Below, piece after piece: positions 1 to 6,842 of a stretch of DNA of 8,969 nt (position 1 is its first letter; every line of letters starts with the position of its first letter). The stretch covers positions 1 to 8,969 of the forward strand of contig CBFDBT010000111.1 of NCBI GenBank assembly GCA_965603115.1, read 5' to 3'. A model generated the notes under the pieces. That model was not told the origin of the DNA. It worked only from the letters and a program-made list of their open reading frames with translations, and did no database searches. The position numbers were made by a program, and so were the translations under genes. The stretch is from CBFDBT01 sp965603115. Lineage in GTDB: Bacteria > Pseudomonadota > Alphaproteobacteria > Sphingomonadales > Kordiimonadaceae.

Positions 1-964
1 CAGCTGGGCCACGATCAAACAGTTGAGCGCCCTCTAACTTTTCATAAGATGCGAAGAAAAATAGCTTATCTTTAATGATTGGGCCACCAAGCGAGGCGCC
101 ATAACGCTTTTCATTATAGCTTCCTACGCTAAATTTATCACCTTCTAGAGAGTTGCCCTTCAATCCATCACTTGTATAGTCGAAGAAAGCTGAGCCATGA
201 AATTCATTAGAGCCAGACTTGGTTACAGCGTTAATATTACAAGCGGTAAAAGAACCATATTCAACATCAAACGGAGCCAATTCAACCGCAACCTGCTGAA
301 CGGCATCAAACGAGAATGGCATGCGCTCTGTAGGATAGCCGTTTGAATTTAGTCCGAAGTTATCATTGAGACCAACACCGTCAACAGTCAGAGAGTTAAA
401 GCGAGGATTAGCACCACCACACTGAATAGTATCCCCGCGATAGCCAGACTCATCTAAGAAAATTCTTGGGTCTGAGCGAATGACATCTTTTATATCGCGA
501 TTAATTGATGGCGCGCTTTCCATATCTGCTAGATTGAAAGTAGAGTTTGGTCCGATAGCAACACGCATGGAATCAAGAGAAGACGCAGTAACAACAATCT
601 CTTCAATGCCATCACTGGCATCATTCAATTGAACATTGGCACTAAAGGTGTCGCCAAGGCTTAAATATACATCATTAATGATTTGGTCCGTATAGTCCGC
701 AGACTTAACCGTAATTGTATATGGGCCACCAACCCGCAGACCGCGAGACGAGAAGCCTCCACTTGAATTAGTTGTCACCGTCTTGGTGGAACCGGTTCTC
801 GTATCCGTGATTGTAACAGTTTGCCCGCCAAGTGCAGTGCCCGCTGGTGAGGTTACCACACCGCGTACGCCAGAACTGGTGTCTTGTGCAAATGCTGGTG
901 TTGCTGTTGCCACTACGGCTAACGCAACTCCACCCAACAATGCTGATTTTATGAGATGTCTCAT
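1..964 (-). CDS. TonB-dependent receptor, Oar-like, N-terminal part (cut by window edge)
   Basis: This is the first 321 codons of an outer-membrane receptor; the rest lies beyond base 1. The translation opens with a Sec signal peptide (MRHLIKSALLGG..., predicted cleavage after PAFA, residue 26). A carboxypeptidase-regulatory-like beta-sandwich follows at about residues 31-115 (GVRGVVTSPAG, then TNSSGGFSSRGL). Next come a TonB-box-like EEIVVTAS (121-128) and a plug domain at about 145-255, with the typical NAVTKSGSNEFHG at its end (245-257). GGPIIKDKLFFFASYE (293-308) marks the first barrel strands. This architecture matches Oar-type receptors, which import unknown, often large or peptide-like, ligands using TonB energy. 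The start is ATG at 964, preceded by GGGAG about 10 nt upstream. The plug carries two cysteines (C182, C242) that could pair. The ligand cannot be read from this part. A role in nucleic-acid or nucleotide uptake is possible from its neighbours only. Confidence 0.93.
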   Translation of the reverse strand, partial: MRHLIKSALLGGVALAVVATATPAFAQDTSSGVRGVVTSPAGTALGGQTVTITDTRTGSTKTVTTNSSGGFSSRGLRVGGPYTITVKSADYTDQIINDVYLSLGDTFSANVQLNDASDGIEEIVVTASSLDSMRVAIGPNSTFNLADMESAPSINRDIKDVIRSDPRIFLDESGYRGDTIQCGGANPRFNSLTVDGVGLNDNFGLNSNGYPTERMPFSFDAVQQVAVELAPFDVEYGSFTACNINAVTKSGSNEFHGSAFFDYTSDGLKGNSLEGDKFSVGSYNEKRYGASLGGPIIKDKLFFFASYEKLEGAQLFDRGPA

Positions 965-1039
965 TGTTTTAGTGCTCCCTTATAAATTCGACTAAATTTC
1001 CCCCAACAAATTCAGAACAAACAACGGGACTTAGTATCT

Positions 1040-1067
1040 GTGATAGCAAACTTAACCATATGGTCAA
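1040..1067 (-). promoter_or_regulatory. Candidate sigma70-type promoter for the TonB receptor gene
   Basis: Reading the minus strand, TTGACC (1067-1062) is followed after 16 nt by TATCAC (1045-1040). A TGn extended -10 sits directly in front (TGCTATCAC). Transcription would start near 1033 and give a leader of about 68 nt before the ATG at 964. The -35 matches the consensus at five of six positions. The -10 is weak but the extended element compensates. The -35 lies inside the 1051-1068 dyad, so a bound protein there would be expected to block or modulate it. Confidence 0.45.
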
Positions 1068-1068
1068 G
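1051..1068. promoter_or_regulatory. Operator-like dyad overlapping the TonB-receptor -35
   Basis: CTTAACCATATGGTCAAG is an 18-bp near-palindrome. The inner ten bases (ACCATATGGT, 1055-1064) are a perfect palindrome, and eight of nine base pairs match over the full length. It covers the candidate -35. The position suits a repressor site. The protein that binds is unknown. Confidence 0.35.
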
Positions 1069-1080
1069 ATTAGAGCTTTT

Positions 1081-1097
1081 GTTAATACAAAATTAAC
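1081..1097. promoter_or_regulatory. Inverted repeat GTTAAT-N5-ATTAAC upstream of the receptor promoter
   Basis: GTTAAT (1081-1086) and ATTAAC (1092-1097) are exact inverted copies separated by five bases. The repeat lies about 14 bp upstream of the candidate -35 on the minus strand, where an activator or a second operator could bind. The surrounding DNA is AT-rich, so chance occurrence is quite possible. Confidence 0.22.
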
Positions 1098-1173
1098 CTT
1101 ATTTTTAAGTAGTTTTGTACAACCTGTTACAATTTTATCACAAGTTACCCACATGACGGCACTACAAGAAGTG

Positions 1174-1204
1174 ATCTATACAATCATTCAAACAATATAT
1201 AGAT
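1174..1204 (-). terminator. AT-rich hairpin just past the phosphatase gene, possible weak terminator
   Basis: ATCTATA (1174-1180) and TATAGAT (1198-1204) are perfect inverted copies, beginning about 10 bases past the stop codon of the phosphatase gene. With a G-T wobble the stem reaches about nine pairs. It is AT-rich and no U-run follows on the minus strand, so it is not a canonical intrinsic terminator. It could be a 3'-end processing or partial termination structure for the nupC-phosphatase transcript. Confidence 0.25.
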
Positions 1205-1214
1205 GATCCAGTCT

Positions 1215-2315
1215 TTACTTGTCGAATCGGTGTGTTAAATCATCAAGAGAAATTGTCACAGCTCTAACGGTCTTGCCGCCAATATCTTTCAACTCCATAG
1301 ACAAAATCCTGTCAGCCCAGTCTATATCAAGCATGCCATAATTTTCTGGGCCAAACAGATGCCCCAATTGATTAGGGCCATTTTCTGTAATTACCGTTCC
1401 TCTGGCAAAGGACTTATTGAGAGAACTGGACGTAAATTCATACAGAGGATACCCTGTCTTTCCATCAATGCGATAAAATCCACCAACATGTCTGTCCCCT
1501 GACAACATAACCACGCCTTCAGCGCCACTGCTTTTAATAAGATTATATAGTCGAGCGCGCTCAAGCGGCATTGTGCGCCATGCCTCCCAGCCGTGGGCAT
1601 CAGATTCCACTTGAATACTAGAGACAATAAGACGCACTTCCGCCGGTTTCTTTAATTGTTCGGCAAGCCATTTCCACTGCTTTTCACCCAACATAGCTTG
1701 CTTAGGGTCCTTGCTCGGCAGATAGCGCTCTTTGCCAACAGCATTTTTCTCGTCTGTAACCGTAAGGTCTGATCTGAACCAGCGTGTCTCGAGCATGATA
1801 ATTTGAACACGCTGAAATTCTGGGCCGTAGATTTTTGAATAATAAACACCATCGCGTTTTCTCACGGCAGCCTTTTTAGGCACATCAAAAAAATCAAGCA
1901 TCAACTTTTTGGCTTCGGCTTTTAGAGGAAAATCTCGCCCTCCATCATTGACGCCAAAGTCATCCCACCCCGCTAGAATAGGTACAGCCTTACTAAAAGC
2001 ATTAAAGTCAGCACGCGCATCCACCATTCTATATGAAAATTGAAGCGCTTTAAGGTCAGGCTCATTCACCCACTGATCACGGTTAATATCTGCATAGACA
2101 TTATCACCGATGAAAAGGAAAAGTTCAGGACTTTCACTGGCAATAGTTTTCCAGATGGGCTGCGCCAATTCTTCGTCAGCACAGGACCCAAAGGCAATAC
2201 GAGTGAGGCGGGTTAATTCATCAGGTAAGGGGGCATATCTTTTTTTGCTATCTTGCGCACCACTTGAAAACGTTATTGTTAAAACAAGCCCAGCAACAAT
2301 CAGTGTATTTTTCAT
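1215..2315 (-). CDS. Secreted PhoD-like (alkaline phosphatase D family) phosphatase/phosphodiesterase
   Basis: The predicted protein has 366 residues. It starts with a 20-residue Sec signal peptide (MKNTLIVAGLVLTITFSSGA, predicted cut before QDS), so it should act in the periplasm or outside the cell. PhoD-family metal-site motifs appear in order: FGSC (42-45), GDNVY (70-74), WDDFGVND (117-124), LETRWFR (175-181) and LSGDRHVGGFY (271-281). The family hydrolyses phosphate mono- or diesters. It lacks the large N-terminal domain of Bacillus PhoD, as do many compact members. Odd points: the third motif is normally WDDHDYG.ND and here lacks the two residues HD. LDTRYFR is replaced by LETRWFR. The gene lies 21 nt after deoB and has its own GGGG ribosome site, so it probably belongs to the nucleoside operon. 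Releasing nucleosides from nucleotides for NupC would fit (inference). Catalytic activity is uncertain because of the shortened motif. Confidence 0.88.
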   Translation of the reverse strand: MKNTLIVAGLVLTITFSSGAQDSKKRYAPLPDELTRLTRIAFGSCADEELAQPIWKTIASESPELFLFIGDNVYADINRDQWVNEPDLKALQFSYRMVDARADFNAFSKAVPILAGWDDFGVNDGGRDFPLKAEAKKLMLDFFDVPKKAAVRKRDGVYYSKIYGPEFQRVQIIMLETRWFRSDLTVTDEKNAVGKERYLPSKDPKQAMLGEKQWKWLAEQLKKPAEVRLIVSSIQVESDAHGWEAWRTMPLERARLYNLIKSSGAEGVVMLSGDRHVGGFYRIDGKTGYPLYEFTSSSLNKSFARGTVITENGPNQLGHLFGPENYGMLDIDWADRILSMELKDIGGKTVRAVTISLDDLTHRFDK

Positions 2316-2336
2316 ATTCCCCGTCCCTATAAAATA

Positions 2337-3551
2337 TTAAAAAGCTGCAAGCCCCGCTTTTAAAGCTTTGACACCCAAATGACTGGCAATTGTTTGTCCT
2401 ATATCAGCAAAGCTTTCTCTCAGTCCAATAGAGCCACTACCCACATCTGGGCCAAAAGCTACAAAAGGTACATATTCCCGTGTATGGTCTGTGCCCGGCC
2501 AAGTTGGATCGCAGCCATGATCGGCTGTTAGAATTACCAAATCCCCAGATTTTAACGCACCTTGCAATTTTGGTAGCAAGGCATCAAACACTTCCAGCTC
2601 ATTGGCATAGCCCCCAACATTGCGGCGATGACCAAAATCTTGGTCAAAATTTACAAAATTAGTAAAGACCAGTGCCCCATCGGGCGCATCTTTAACCTGA
2701 TGCATAGTCTCTTGAAAAAGGCCTACAGTGCCACTTGCTTTAAATTTATGCGTAACACCGCGGTGGGCAAAAATATCAGCGATTTTACCAACCGAAATAA
2801 CATCATGACCAGCCTTATCGAGAACATCAAGCAGCGTTTCCCCTTGCGGTGGCGTTGCATAATCGCGGCGGTTTGCTGTGCGTTCATAATTGCCATTTTC
2901 CCCAACAAAGGGTCTGGCGATCACGCGGCCTATGTTATAATCGTCAACTAATTCACGGGCAATTTCACAGATATGATAGAGCCTATCCAACCCAAAATAT
3001 TTTTCATGGGCCGCAATTTGAAAAACACTGTCAGAAGACGTATAGACAATCGGCTTACCAGTTTTTATATGCTCGTCACCAAGCTCATCAAGAATAACCG
3101 TGCCCGAAGCATGGCAGTTACCAAGCACGCCTGGAAGCACACCCTCTGCTACTAGTTTAGATATTAATGCATCAGGAAAACTTGGGTAATCAGGCGGAAA
3201 ATAGCCCCAATCATACAACACAGGAAACCCCGCCATTTCCCAGTGCCCTGAAGGTGTATCCTTGCCCTTACTTAGCTCCGCGCAAGCACCGTAATGGCCA
3301 GAAAAATCAGTGACCGCCTCCAGCCCGGCAGGGATTGACCCTGTAACCAACTCAGCCGCTTTACCCAGACCAAGCTTTGCCATATTTGGCAGCATAAGGG
3401 GTCCTGCTTTTGGACGATTATCATTGGTCTCGCCCCTTGCACACCACTGGGCAATATGGCCAAATGTATCAGCCCCTGTATCACCATACTCAGCAGCGTC
3501 AGGGGTGGCACCTAAACCAAAACTATCAATTACCAATAAGAATGCCCGCAT
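2337..3551 (-). CDS. deoB: Phosphopentomutase
   Basis: DeoB interconverts ribose- or deoxyribose-1-phosphate and the 5-phosphate in the cytosol, linking phosphorolytic nucleoside breakdown to central metabolism. The 404-residue length is standard. It is an alkaline-phosphatase-superfamily enzyme. Visible are VIDSFGLGATPDA near the N terminus (metal ligand D9), GKDTPSGHWE (96-105) with the phosphate-carrying T99, FDQDFGH (302-308; D303, H308), TADHGCDPTWPGTDHTREY (342-360; D344, H345, H356) and a cap domain between. All six expected Mn ligands are present. The start is ATG at 3551 with AGGAG 8 nt upstream; that ribosome site overlaps the TAG stop of deoA, leaving 11 nt between the genes. The phosphatase gene follows after 21 nt. 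Nothing is unusual, and the identification is firm. Confidence 0.98.
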   Translation of the reverse strand: MRAFLLVIDSFGLGATPDAAEYGDTGADTFGHIAQWCARGETNDNRPKAGPLMLPNMAKLGLGKAAELVTGSIPAGLEAVTDFSGHYGACAELSKGKDTPSGHWEMAGFPVLYDWGYFPPDYPSFPDALISKLVAEGVLPGVLGNCHASGTVILDELGDEHIKTGKPIVYTSSDSVFQIAAHEKYFGLDRLYHICEIARELVDDYNIGRVIARPFVGENGNYERTANRRDYATPPQGETLLDVLDKAGHDVISVGKIADIFAHRGVTHKFKASGTVGLFQETMHQVKDAPDGALVFTNFVNFDQDFGHRRNVGGYANELEVFDALLPKLQGALKSGDLVILTADHGCDPTWPGTDHTREYVPFVAFGPDVGSGSIGLRESFADIGQTIASHLGVKALKAGLAAF

Positions 3552-3562
3552 CAGCCCGTCTC

Positions 3563-4894
3563 CTATGGCCTAACTATATCATGAATAACCTTGGCTGGGG
3601 TAATTGCTTCATCCCCCATGCTGTAAGCTGCGCGAATTTGCATTTCAGCAGTATCCGCCATCTCAGCAGAGCTAGCAACCACCTGACAAACCCTATCCCC
3701 TACAGCAAGTTTTGCGCCAAGGCCCGTACAGTGTGTAAAACCAACACTGTGATCAATATCTTGGTCAGCCCGTGTCCGTCCGCCACCCAAGCCCACCACG
3801 GCGAGGCCAACTGCACGCGTATCAATATTTGTAACATAACCAGCATGTTCGGTTGTAATATCACGAACGATCGGCCCATATGTTAAATGTTTATCGACAT
3901 TATCCACAAAGTCTGTCGGGCCGCCTTGTGCCGCAACCATACGACCAAAAATTTCAGCGGCCCTGCCCGATGTGAGGGCCTTTTCAGCTTTATCTCTCGC
4001 AACTGCTACATCACTCTCAACACCCACAATCACCAGCATTTCAGACGCCAAGGTCATAGTCACCTCATGAAGGCGTGGCAGGACGACCTTGCCAGTTAAA
4101 TAGTCTATGGTTTCTTTAACCTCCACTGCATTTCCAGCGGTTTGGCCCAGAACCTCGTTCATATCGGTTATCATAGCCGTCGTTGGCAAACCTGCTTGAT
4201 TAGCGACTTTCACCAAATTATCGGTCAGGGCTTTCGCCTTTTCATAGGTTGCCATAAAGGCACCATTTCCAAACTTAACATCCATCACCAAACCTTTAGC
4301 GCCCGCCGCTAGTTTTTTGCTTAAAATTGAGGCTGTAATTAAAGGTATAGATTCGACCGTGGCGGTAATATCTCTAATCCCGTATAGGCGCTTATCCGCG
4401 GGTGCCAAGGACCCCGTTTGACCAATGATAGAGCAGCCGACGTTTTTAACCACTTCCGCAAAGAGTGACAGGTCAGGTGTAGCGTCATATCCGGGGATTG
4501 CTTCAAGCTTATCAAGCGTACCGCCGGAATGGCCAAGCCCCCTGCCCGAAATTGTTGGCACAAGGCCGCCACAAGCAGCAACAATAGGCGCTAGCATCAA
4601 TGTGACTTTATCACCCACACCACCTGTAGAGTGTTTTTCTACCAGCGGACCGTCAATACCATAAGATAACCAGTCCATCCTATCCCCAGAGCGCATCATC
4701 GCCTTGGTAAGGGCTATATTTTCAGCATCTTCCATGCCTTGAAAATAAACCGCCATCGCGTAAGCCGCAATTTGACCTTCTGAGACAGAGCCATCAGTTA
4801 TGCCCTTAACAAAAAAATTCACTTCAGCCTCGCTGAGGTCACCGCCATCTCGTTTTTTGCGGATAATTTCCTGCGGGAGAAACGCTTCACTCAT
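3563..4894 (-). CDS. deoA: Thymidine phosphorylase
   Basis: DeoA splits thymidine and deoxyuridine with phosphate into base and deoxyribose-1-phosphate. From the ATG at 4894 it has 443 residues, close to E. coli DeoA (440). Conserved stretches are PQEIIRKKRDGG (7-18), EKHSTGGVGDK (86-96, phosphate site), SGRGLGHSGGTLDKLE (116-131) and RDITATVESIPLITASILSKK (174-194; R174, S189 and K193 match the E. coli pyrimidine-binding residues). VGLGGGRTRADQDIDHSVGF marks the C-terminal domain. A GTG at 4897, directly behind the cdd stop, is in frame. I prefer the ATG because it sits 8 nt behind AGGA against 5 nt for GTG, and two residues are all that differ. The gene abuts cdd and is surely co-transcribed. 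A broader pyrimidine-nucleoside phosphorylase activity is possible, but the sequence looks DeoA-like. Confidence 0.97.
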   Translation of the reverse strand: MSEAFLPQEIIRKKRDGGDLSEAEVNFFVKGITDGSVSEGQIAAYAMAVYFQGMEDAENIALTKAMMRSGDRMDWLSYGIDGPLVEKHSTGGVGDKVTLMLAPIVAACGGLVPTISGRGLGHSGGTLDKLEAIPGYDATPDLSLFAEVVKNVGCSIIGQTGSLAPADKRLYGIRDITATVESIPLITASILSKKLAAGAKGLVMDVKFGNGAFMATYEKAKALTDNLVKVANQAGLPTTAMITDMNEVLGQTAGNAVEVKETIDYLTGKVVLPRLHEVTMTLASEMLVIVGVESDVAVARDKAEKALTSGRAAEIFGRMVAAQGGPTDFVDNVDKHLTYGPIVRDITTEHAGYVTNIDTRAVGLAVVGLGGGRTRADQDIDHSVGFTHCTGLGAKLAVGDRVCQVVASSAEMADTAEMQIRAAYSMGDEAITPAKVIHDIVRP

Positions 4895-4897
4895 CAC

Positions 4898-5314
4898 TTA
4901 TGTCCTAACTTCATCTATATTATCTGGCCCAAAAGAATGTGGCAGCAAGTCGCCAAGTGTGGTTGAAAGCTTAATATTGCCATCAACATCCACCACATAA
5001 ATTAGGGTTTCATCAGTACCAAACTCTCGAATGCGCTGGCGACACCCACCGCAAGGTGTGCAAAGAGCCGTAGCGGGGCCAGCCACAACAAGCATGTGAA
5101 TAGAATTTCCACCGCTTTTTACCATATCCCCAATAGCACCGGCCTCGGCACAACTGCCAAGCGGATAAGCTGCATTTTCTACATTACAACCAGAATGAAT
5201 AGTGCCGCCACTGGTTAAGAGCGCAGCCCCAACTGGATGATGTGAATAAGGGGCATGGGCATTATCCCTTGCCTTGATAGCTTCTTTGATTAAATCACCT
5301 ACTCTAGGGTCCAT
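4898..5314 (-). CDS. cdd: Cytidine deaminase, short zinc-dependent type
   Basis: Cdd deaminates cytidine and deoxycytidine to uridine and deoxyuridine in the cytosol, providing DeoA with deoxyuridine. The 138 residues correspond to the short, homotetrameric class rather than the long E. coli dimer. The zinc site is complete: CAE at 55-57 (C55 ligand, E57 proton shuttle) and PCGGC at 87-91 (C88 and C91). GCNVENAAY (42-50) carries the ribose-contacting Asn-Glu pair. The position after the catalytic Glu, commonly Arg in this class (CAER), is Ala here (CAEA), a variant I associate with alphaproteobacterial enzymes. The start is ATG at 5314 with AAAGG a few bases upstream. It follows nupC after 12 nt and touches deoA, so it sits inside the operon. 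Confidence 0.97.
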   Translation of the reverse strand: MDPRVGDLIKEAIKARDNAHAPYSHHPVGAALLTSGGTIHSGCNVENAAYPLGSCAEAGAIGDMVKSGGNSIHMLVVAGPATALCTPCGGCRQRIREFGTDETLIYVVDVDGNIKLSTTLGDLLPHSFGPDNIDEVRT

Positions 5315-5326
5315 TCAACTACCTTT

Positions 5327-6562
5327 CTATGACAGAGATAACATGAGAGATGCGAGGGCAGCACTCATTAAATTAGACAGTGTCGCTGCAAGTAAAGCTT
5401 TCACACCGTATTTAGCAATGAAAGGGCGCCGCTTAGGGTCAAGAACACCAAGTCCGCCTAGCTGAATAGCAAGAGATGAGATATTGGCAAAGCCACACAG
5501 TGCAAAGGTTACTACTGCTTTTGTATGGGGACTCATAGTTTCCATAACCGGTATCATCGAACTAAAGGCGACAAATTCGTTTAATATTGTTTTTTGCCCA
5601 ACGAGATTACCTGCAATCGCAGCCTCCTCCCAAGGAACACCAAGCACAAACATAAGCGGTGAGAATATGGTGCCTAAAATGAGCTCTAAAGTTAATTCGC
5701 CGTAACCGAACCATCCTCCAATACCGGATAAAAGACCGTTGATAAGAGCAATAAGGGCCACAAAAGCAAGAAGCATGGCGGCTATATTACCTACCAGTTT
5801 AAGGCCCATAGTCGCCCCATCCGCTGCGGCTTCAACCACATTAGAAGGGACATTGCCTTCATCATTTTCAACGACAACATTCAAAAGATCAGATGTTTCT
5901 TGCGCTTCCACTTCTTCATCACTTGGGTAGATAATTTTTGCGAACAGGAGCGCACCGGGGGCAGACATAAAAGCTGCGGCGACAAGATATTTCAACTCGA
6001 TACCCATAGCGGCATAGCCCATAAGTACAGATCCAGCAACGGATGCCATACCAGCAACCATTAAAGTAAAAAATTGATGATTTTTCAGAGCTTTAATATA
6101 GGGCCTCAAAACAACAGGGGCTTCAGTTTGACTTACAAAAATATTGGCTGATACACCGAGTGTTTCAACAGAGCTTACCCCGGTTACTTTACGAAGAAAT
6201 CCACCAATAATCACGGCGACCCACTGCATGATTTTTAAGTGATACAAAACGGACATGAGCGAAGACATAAAAATTACAATCGGCAAAACATGAAAGAGGA
6301 AAATAAAACCTACATGTTCCATGCCTCCAAGAGTGCCAAACAAGAAACTTATGCCCGAATTTGCATAAGCTATCACGCCATGAATTTTAACAGAAACAGT
6401 GGCTAGGATACTCTGTCCAGCGGGGATATATAAGGCAAAAGCCGCTATAAAAAATTGTAGTAAAAATGCAGTCGTCACTGTGCGCTTAGATATTAATTTA
6501 CGGTTATTGGATGCCGCAAAGGCAATAGCCAGCAAAATACATATCCCTAAAATACTAATCAT
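5327..6562 (-). CDS. nupC: Concentrative nucleoside transporter, CNT/NupC family
   Basis: This inner-membrane symporter imports nucleosides. From the ATG at 6562 it has 411 residues and many hydrophobic segments. Family motifs are clear: ANIFVSQTEAP (139-149), MASVAGSVLMGY (172-183), NEFVAF (328-333) and CGFANISSLAIQLGGLG (356-372). By comparison with the Vibrio cholerae CNT structure, Q145, T146, E147 and E329 would contact the nucleoside. N140, V143 and S174 match its sodium ligands, which suggests Na+ rather than H+ coupling (inference). An in-frame TTG at 6580 would add six residues, but GGTGGAG at 6574-6568 lies 5 nt before the ATG and inside that extension, so the ATG is the start. It is the first gene of the minus-strand operon and supplies substrates to Cdd, DeoA and, across the divergent region, the purine phosphorylase. 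Confidence 0.96.
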   Translation of the reverse strand: MISILGICILLAIAFAASNNRKLISKRTVTTAFLLQFFIAAFALYIPAGQSILATVSVKIHGVIAYANSGISFLFGTLGGMEHVGFIFLFHVLPIVIFMSSLMSVLYHLKIMQWVAVIIGGFLRKVTGVSSVETLGVSANIFVSQTEAPVVLRPYIKALKNHQFFTLMVAGMASVAGSVLMGYAAMGIELKYLVAAAFMSAPGALLFAKIIYPSDEEVEAQETSDLLNVVVENDEGNVPSNVVEAAADGATMGLKLVGNIAAMLLAFVALIALINGLLSGIGGWFGYGELTLELILGTIFSPLMFVLGVPWEEAAIAGNLVGQKTILNEFVAFSSMIPVMETMSPHTKAVVTFALCGFANISSLAIQLGGLGVLDPKRRPFIAKYGVKALLAATLSNLMSAALASLMLSLS

Positions 6563-6567
6563 ATTGT

Positions 6568-6574
6568 CTCCACC
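6568..6574 (-). promoter_or_regulatory. Ribosome binding site that fixes the nupC start
   Basis: GGTGGAG on the minus strand ends 5 nt before ATG 6562. It lies downstream of the alternative TTG codon at 6580, which has no purine-rich site of its own. This decides the start in favour of the ATG. Confidence 0.7.
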
Positions 6575-6826
6575 CCACAATTATAGAGAATCACTAATTA
6601 AAAATCTTTCACCTAAAGAACTAACGGACTACAGAAGACCAAAAATACGGTTATCAACAGTGAAAACACTATCAGTAAAAAAATTTCCCTACTTTCTTAT
6701 CTTATCTTTAAGACCCGCACTATGGCTTGACTATGCGCTGAAACGCTTCAAAAAACAAAACATATGTCACCGCAATTATTTATAGCAGTAAAATATTATT
6801 TCATTGATTGCCAGCCAAATCTTGAC

Positions 6827-6842
6827 CAAACAGTCTAGTTTG
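6827..6842. promoter_or_regulatory. Perfect inverted repeat CAAAC-N6-GTTTG before upp
   Basis: CAAAC (6827-6831) and GTTTG (6838-6842) are exact inverted copies with a 6-bp spacer, 16 bp in all, ending 43 bp before the upp ATG. The first base overlaps the end of a TTGACC -35-like hexamer. Size and spacing fit a dimeric regulator site, possibly for a nucleoside-responsive LacI- or GntR-type protein encoded elsewhere. This is unproven. Confidence 0.35.

Noticed and set aside
1115..1132. TTGTA-N8-TACAA inverted repeat upstream of the receptor
   Set aside because: Only five matching pairs with interior mismatches, expected by chance in this AT-rich stretch.
969..1154. 61-codon minus-strand frame upstream of the receptor, with a hydrophobic middle (possible small membrane protein)
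   Set aside because: The ATG has no ribosome site, the frame runs across the candidate promoter and ends in the receptor's own ribosome site, and AT-rich DNA readily gives hydrophobic translations.
3410..3886. 158-codon plus-strand open frame opposite deoA and deoB
   Set aside because: It lies wholly antisense to two firmly identified enzymes, has no ribosome site, and its translation is rich in His, Asn and Gln in the way of a shadow frame.
6580..6585. Perfect TATAAT on the minus strand before nupC
   Set aside because: Transcription from it would start about at the nupC ribosome site, leaving almost no leader, and there is no -35 at a suitable distance.
6651..6659. DnaA-box-like TTATCAACA in the divergent gap
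   Set aside because: It is a single copy with one mismatch to the consensus and without origin-type clustering or neighbouring replication genes.
6760..6767. Palindrome ACATATGT resembling the core of the receptor-promoter dyad
   Set aside because: Eight bases in AT-rich DNA, and the flanks do not match the ACCATATGGT dyad.
6399..6785. 128-codon plus-strand open frame running from inside nupC into the divergent gap
   Set aside because: The first half is antisense to nupC and the rest reads as AT-rich low-information sequence with no domain or ribosome site.
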